Position numbers and translations under genes: made by a program. From assembly GCA_050012175.1 (NCBI GenBank), contig JBEKHR010000018.1:33888-97887 (forward strand): a stretch of DNA of 64,000 nucleotides, given 5' to 3'. The notes under the pieces are model-generated. The model did not search any database, had not been told where the DNA came from, and saw only the letters and a program-made list of their open reading frames with translations. Positions 61,439 through 64,000 of this stretch are shown piece after piece; the first letter of the stretch is position 1, and each line of letters begins with the position of its first letter. The stretch is from CAVROP01 sp050012175 (GTDB lineage: Bacteria; Acidobacteriota; Terriglobia; UBA7540).

Positions 61439-62477
61439 CGGGCTCCCCTAGTATTGCTTCAAGTCTGGCCCGTCGCACCATCTGCTCTACTCCTTCGGAC
61501 ATGTTGATTGGAATTAGATCTATTTCAGGATGTTGCAAGGGGAAAACCCTGAAGATTTCATCTGCGAATGATTGACCTACAGTATCAAGACCCTCAAAAT
61601 CGAACACTACGGTCTTGAACAGTTCGACCCTTGCGAGAACCCGCTTAGCCTGCGACCGCGAGATGAGTTTATCGTCCCCATACTGCGCTAGTTTCACTGG
61701 GACGACTGTTTTGGTAAAGCCGTAGTCTCCGCCTGAACTGTATTGATCAAATATCTCCTTGGAAGTTCTGGAGGTATGGTTGCTGAGCTCCATCCAAACG
61801 GAAGTCCCTCTTTCACTCTCAGTCTCAAGAATCCAGTCCTCGGTTTCCCCTATCTTATGAGTGAAAAAACAATTTCCAGAACGTATATTGAACGCATCAA
61901 ACATACGAGATGCGAAGAAAATACCCTCTCCCGTGTGGTGGTCCGGGTCTGTTGTGAATTTTCCTTTCGCCAATTCCAAAATTGCATGGCGTTCATCTAG
62001 CAGATTCAATGCCTCTTGGATTTTTTTAAAAATACCTATCCCTCGATCAATAATTAATATATTTGATAACATAGCTGTTTTAGATATTCCAACACTAATA
62101 TCAGGCGATTCTGAGTGATCCTTCGCATTATTAAACATTTCTGTGAAGCCGTATTGCCAAATATCCGAAACATTTTCTGGTTGCTGTCCGAGCGCTGGTT
62201 TTATATCGTTGGACCAGACCACATCTTCAGCTAACGCTGGAGTCACTTGGTAAGTGCGATGCCATTTAACTAAGGGGGCAAGCTTATAAGAGTGGTTTCT
62301 AGTGGCTCCAGAGTTAGCTAGCGCTTTTTCTGAAGTAAGCTTCCGTAAATGCTTATTAACCGCTTGGCGTGTTATTTTGAAGCGGTCCGCTGTGACCTTA
62401 CTTATATCATTTGGATGCCCCCCAACGTTTTCAATGATATAGCGCCTAATCTCCTCACCACGAGCCCGAATCCTCAC
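61383..62477 (-). CDS. winged helix - GHKL ATPase - DUF4325 (STAS-like) fusion regulator
   Basis: 364 residues from the GTG at 62477 (GGGGAGG 9 nt upstream); the open frame starts at a TTG at 62495. Residues 24-50 are a helix-turn-helix (ISKVTADRFKITRQAVNKHL). Residues about 85-235 are a GHKL ATPase: N-box FTEMFNNAKDHS (E113, N117), G1 IDRGIGIF (D144-G146-G148), G2 HHTGEGIFFA (180-189), G3 RGTSVWMEL. Residues about 266-340 are DUF4325 (LISRSQAKRVLARVELF, VVFDFEGLDTVGQSFADEIF), a STAS-like domain. SpoIIAB-like kinase and SpoIIAA-like STAS parts on one chain with a DNA-binding domain suggest a single-protein partner-switch regulator. More AT-rich than its neighbours. Confidence 0.85.
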   Translation of the reverse strand: MRIRARGEEIRRYIIENVGGHPNDISKVTADRFKITRQAVNKHLRKLTSEKALANSGATRNHSYKLAPLVKWHRTYQVTPALAEDVVWSNDIKPALGQQPENVSDIWQYGFTEMFNNAKDHSESPDISVGISKTAMLSNILIIDRGIGIFKKIQEALNLLDERHAILELAKGKFTTDPDHHTGEGIFFASRMFDAFNIRSGNCFFTHKIGETEDWILETESERGTSVWMELSNHTSRTSKEIFDQYSSGGDYGFTKTVVPVKLAQYGDDKLISRSQAKRVLARVELFKTVVFDFEGLDTVGQSFADEIFRVFPLQHPEIDLIPINMSEGVEQMVRRARLEAILGEPANVPSVESSPEQPEKQPD

Positions 62478-62501
62478 GATTGGAAACCTCCCCAAATAAT
62501 T

Positions 62502-62572
62502 TTGTCAACTTCTCCCTCGACATTGTCAACCTTAAGGAATACCATTGTCAATGTTTGAAGGTTATTTGTCAA
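62502..62572. promoter_or_regulatory. four TTGTCAA boxes at 21-22 bp spacing (operator array)
   Basis: TTGTCAA at 62502, 62523, 62545 and 62566, spacing 21, 22 and 21 bp, so all lie on one face of the DNA helix (about two turns apart). On the minus strand each box contains TTGACA, so some may also act as -35 hexamers. They fill the gap between the divergent regulator gene (starts 62477) and the transposase gene (62611). Probable autoregulatory binding sites of the winged helix. Confidence 0.75.
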
Positions 62573-62610
62573 CCTAATTATTTTTACGAAGAAAACAAAA
62601 GGCTTACATT

Positions 62611-63435
62611 ATGAACAGACTGAATTTCACGAGGCAATCCCAGGTCATCGCAGTACTGGTAGAGGGTAATTCCATTCGTGCTATTGAGCGCATGACTGGA
62701 GCGGCGAAGCGTACAATTCTCAAACTCATCAAGAACCTGGGGATCGCCTGCGCCGATTATCAGGACCGCACGCTTCGCAATTTGAAGTGCAGGAAAATTC
62801 AGGTTGATGAGATTTGGCAATTCGTCTACGCCAAGGAGAAGAACGTTCCGGCCGAAAAGAAAGGGCACTTCGGCTACGGGGATGTGTGGACTTGGGTCGC
62901 GATTGATGCCGACACAAAGCTTGTGCCTTCGTTCATGACTGGCAACCGTGACGCGCAAAGCGCTCGCATGTTCATTGATGACTTGGCCAGCCGTCTCGCC
63001 AGCCGCGTGCAGCTTACCTCGGATGGATTGAAGGTTTACCTTGAGGCTGTCGAAGGCGCTTTTGGATGCGATATTGACTACTCAATGCTGATTAAAACTT
63101 ATGAATCAACTCAGGATGAAACACGCTACAGTCCCGCCGAATGTACTTCTTGCGAGCGCAAGCCAGTCATGGGGCATCCTGACCCTGACCATATCAGCAC
63201 CAGCTTTGTCGAGCGCCAGAACCTTACGACGCGCATGGGAATGCGCCGATTCACGCGGCTGACAAACGGCTTCTCAAAGAAAGTCGAGAATCACGCCTAC
63301 TCAGTGGCGATTCACTACATGCATTACAACTTCTGCCGAATCCATCAGACGTTGCGAGTTACTCCCGCGATGGAGGCGGACGTCACCGATCAAGTCTGGA
63401 CAATTGAAGAAATGCTGAGTAAGATTGGGATGTAA
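62611..63435 (+). CDS. IS1-type transposase (DDE)
   Basis: 274 residues. N-terminal HTH (QVIAVLVEGNSIRAIERMTG), then the DDE core: D66 in QVDEIWQFVYAKEKNVP, D138 in TSDGLKVYLEAVE and E201 in SFVERQNLTTRMGMRRFTRL. This single-ORF type is often annotated as IS1 family in many phyla. The gene has its own ATG after AAAGG and complete coding sequence. No terminal inverted repeats are evident on either side, so it may be domesticated or the ends lie outside recognition. Confidence 0.88.
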   Translation: MNRLNFTRQSQVIAVLVEGNSIRAIERMTGAAKRTILKLIKNLGIACADYQDRTLRNLKCRKIQVDEIWQFVYAKEKNVPAEKKGHFGYGDVWTWVAIDADTKLVPSFMTGNRDAQSARMFIDDLASRLASRVQLTSDGLKVYLEAVEGAFGCDIDYSMLIKTYESTQDETRYSPAECTSCERKPVMGHPDPDHISTSFVERQNLTTRMGMRRFTRLTNGFSKKVENHAYSVAIHYMHYNFCRIHQTLRVTPAMEADVTDQVWTIEEMLSKIGM

Positions 63436-63437
63436 AA

Positions 63438-63470
63438 GTGAAAGGTCCGACCGCGAATCGGGCCTTTCAC
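63438..63470. terminator. hairpin after the transposase gene
   Basis: GTGAAAGGTCC and GGGCCTTTCAC form a stem around an 11-nt loop, three bases after the transposase stop. The T-run needed for rho-independent termination appears only for the minus strand (reading toward TTTTACATC), so direction is unclear. Confidence 0.4.
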
Positions 63471-63522
63471 TGAATCCTAGACTGTGGGCACGGAATTCTA
63501 CGGTAGCGTGGGAGTGTGCCCA

Positions 63523-63936
63523 ATGTCCTTCCAATTTCCGATGTCCTACTGGGAAATGGTTCGCTCTCGGGCATTCAAAGATACGCGCGCCTTCTGGAAC
63601 ATGCATCAGGTCTGGAAATATACTGGCCCTCCAGTTAGCGCGATCATCCTACGCCTACTTATAAGGGGATGGTCTCCAATGCATTGGCAACAATGGTTAG
63701 TGGAGGGAATGGTCTTCATTATTTTCGGATTCATCATGACGTGGGGCGGAAGTTACTTAATAAATCTGGTTCATATTCCGGCTATTCTCCATCGCGAGCA
63801 AACGCAAATTATCGATGCTCTGCGCAACGATAAATTACTGCTTCAATCTGAAATTGATGATCTAAAGAAACCGATGCGGATTCCGGGGCAAGGCGGTCAC
63901 GATTCCGAGATCATTCCGGTCAGCATTCCGAAATGA
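63523..63936 (+). CDS. small membrane protein running into direct repeats
   Basis: 137 residues from the ATG at 63523 (GGGAG 9-13 nt upstream). One or two hydrophobic segments in the middle (MVFIIFGFIMTWGGSYLINL) and a short coiled coil (QTQIIDALRNDKLLLQSEID). The last 19 residues are encoded by 23-bp repeats (from 63879), so the original C-terminus has been replaced. No family recognised. Confidence 0.55.
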   Translation: MSFQFPMSYWEMVRSRAFKDTRAFWNMHQVWKYTGPPVSAIILRLLIRGWSPMHWQQWLVEGMVFIIFGFIMTWGGSYLINLVHIPAILHREQTQIIDALRNDKLLLQSEIDDLKKPMRIPGQGGHDSEIIPVSIPK

Positions 63937-63993
63937 AGCCGGGCACGATTCCGGGATGAACCCGGGCGCCGATTCCGATTTCAAGCCGGTCAC
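63879..63993. repeat. five 23-bp direct repeats (iteron-like array) at the window edge
   Basis: Units of consensus GATTCCGAGATGAAGCCGGT plus CAC start at 63879, 63901, 63924, 63947 and 63971 (22, 23, 23, 23+1, 23 bp). There are no spacers, so it is not a CRISPR. Arrays of this type occur at the ends of IS21-like transposons (recollection), which would continue past position 64000. Confidence 0.8.
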
Positions 63994-64000
63994 TTTGAGC

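Noticed and set aside
62495..62495. The TTG start of the regulator frame
   Set aside because: The GTG at 62477 has GGGGAGG at proper distance; the TTG lies inside that ribosome-binding site.
63879..63993. CRISPR array
   Set aside because: The repeats abut without spacers and no cas genes are near.

Overview
The window looks like a chromosomal piece of a GC-rich, Gram-negative environmental bacterium, most likely an Acidobacteriota member (soil or sediment type). This is an inference from protein flavour: a Wza/Wzc export system, a SPOR protein with tandem repeats, AmrS, an M1 peptidase, a CPBP variant with Gln in place of Glu, and an acidobacterial-style load of small intergenic repeats. No rRNA or other decisive phylogenetic marker is present.

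Region 1 (1-31 kb, all minus strand) is one exopolysaccharide locus. It reads from a consensus-like promoter at 31117-31145 through wza, wzc, a CDP-sugar block (rfbF, rfbG, two C-methyltransferases, a cupin epimerase, a reductase), a CmcI-like enzyme, a flippase, GT2 and GT4 glycosyltransferases, a Wzy-like polymerase, a beta-helix protein, gmd/rmd for GDP-D-rhamnose, galE, a polyprenyl sugar-phosphate transferase, an O-antigen-ligase-like protein, rfbA and rfbB (cut by the window edge). A second sugar transferase is a pseudogene split by a 108-bp palindromic element.

Region 2 (31.4-34.7 kb, plus) holds a TPR protein and a SPOR protein with three internal repeats, each behind a recognisable promoter.

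Region 3 (35.3-46.4 kb) is a C1-folate cluster: a decayed cooC, fhs, an orphan cyclic-nucleotide-binding protein, a MetF-MetV fusion, an AcsE-like methyltransferase, folD and, further on, a homocysteine-methyltransferase-family protein. It is the methyl branch of the Wood-Ljungdahl pathway with a dead CODH-maturation gene and no CODH/ACS in view. Three hypothetical genes on the minus strand interrupt it.

Region 4 (46.5-61.1 kb) is housekeeping and mixed: a VOC protein, AmrS, a CPBP homologue, a phosphodiesterase with a frameshift, an M1 peptidase, tRNA-Cys, tRNA-Gly, galT, yraN, a class III aminotransferase and cysS.

Region 5 (61.2-64 kb) is accessory and more AT-rich: a single protein joining a winged helix, a GHKL ATPase and a DUF4325 (STAS-like) domain, divergent from an IS1-type transposase across an array of four TTGTCAA boxes spaced 21-22 bp, followed by a membrane protein whose end runs into five 23-bp direct repeats at the window edge. 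The regulator with its operator array is my best candidate for an undescribed system.

Intergenic space is full of repeats: heptanucleotide tandem repeats at eight or more loci, GTCATTC-ended palindromes, and several other inverted-repeat elements.
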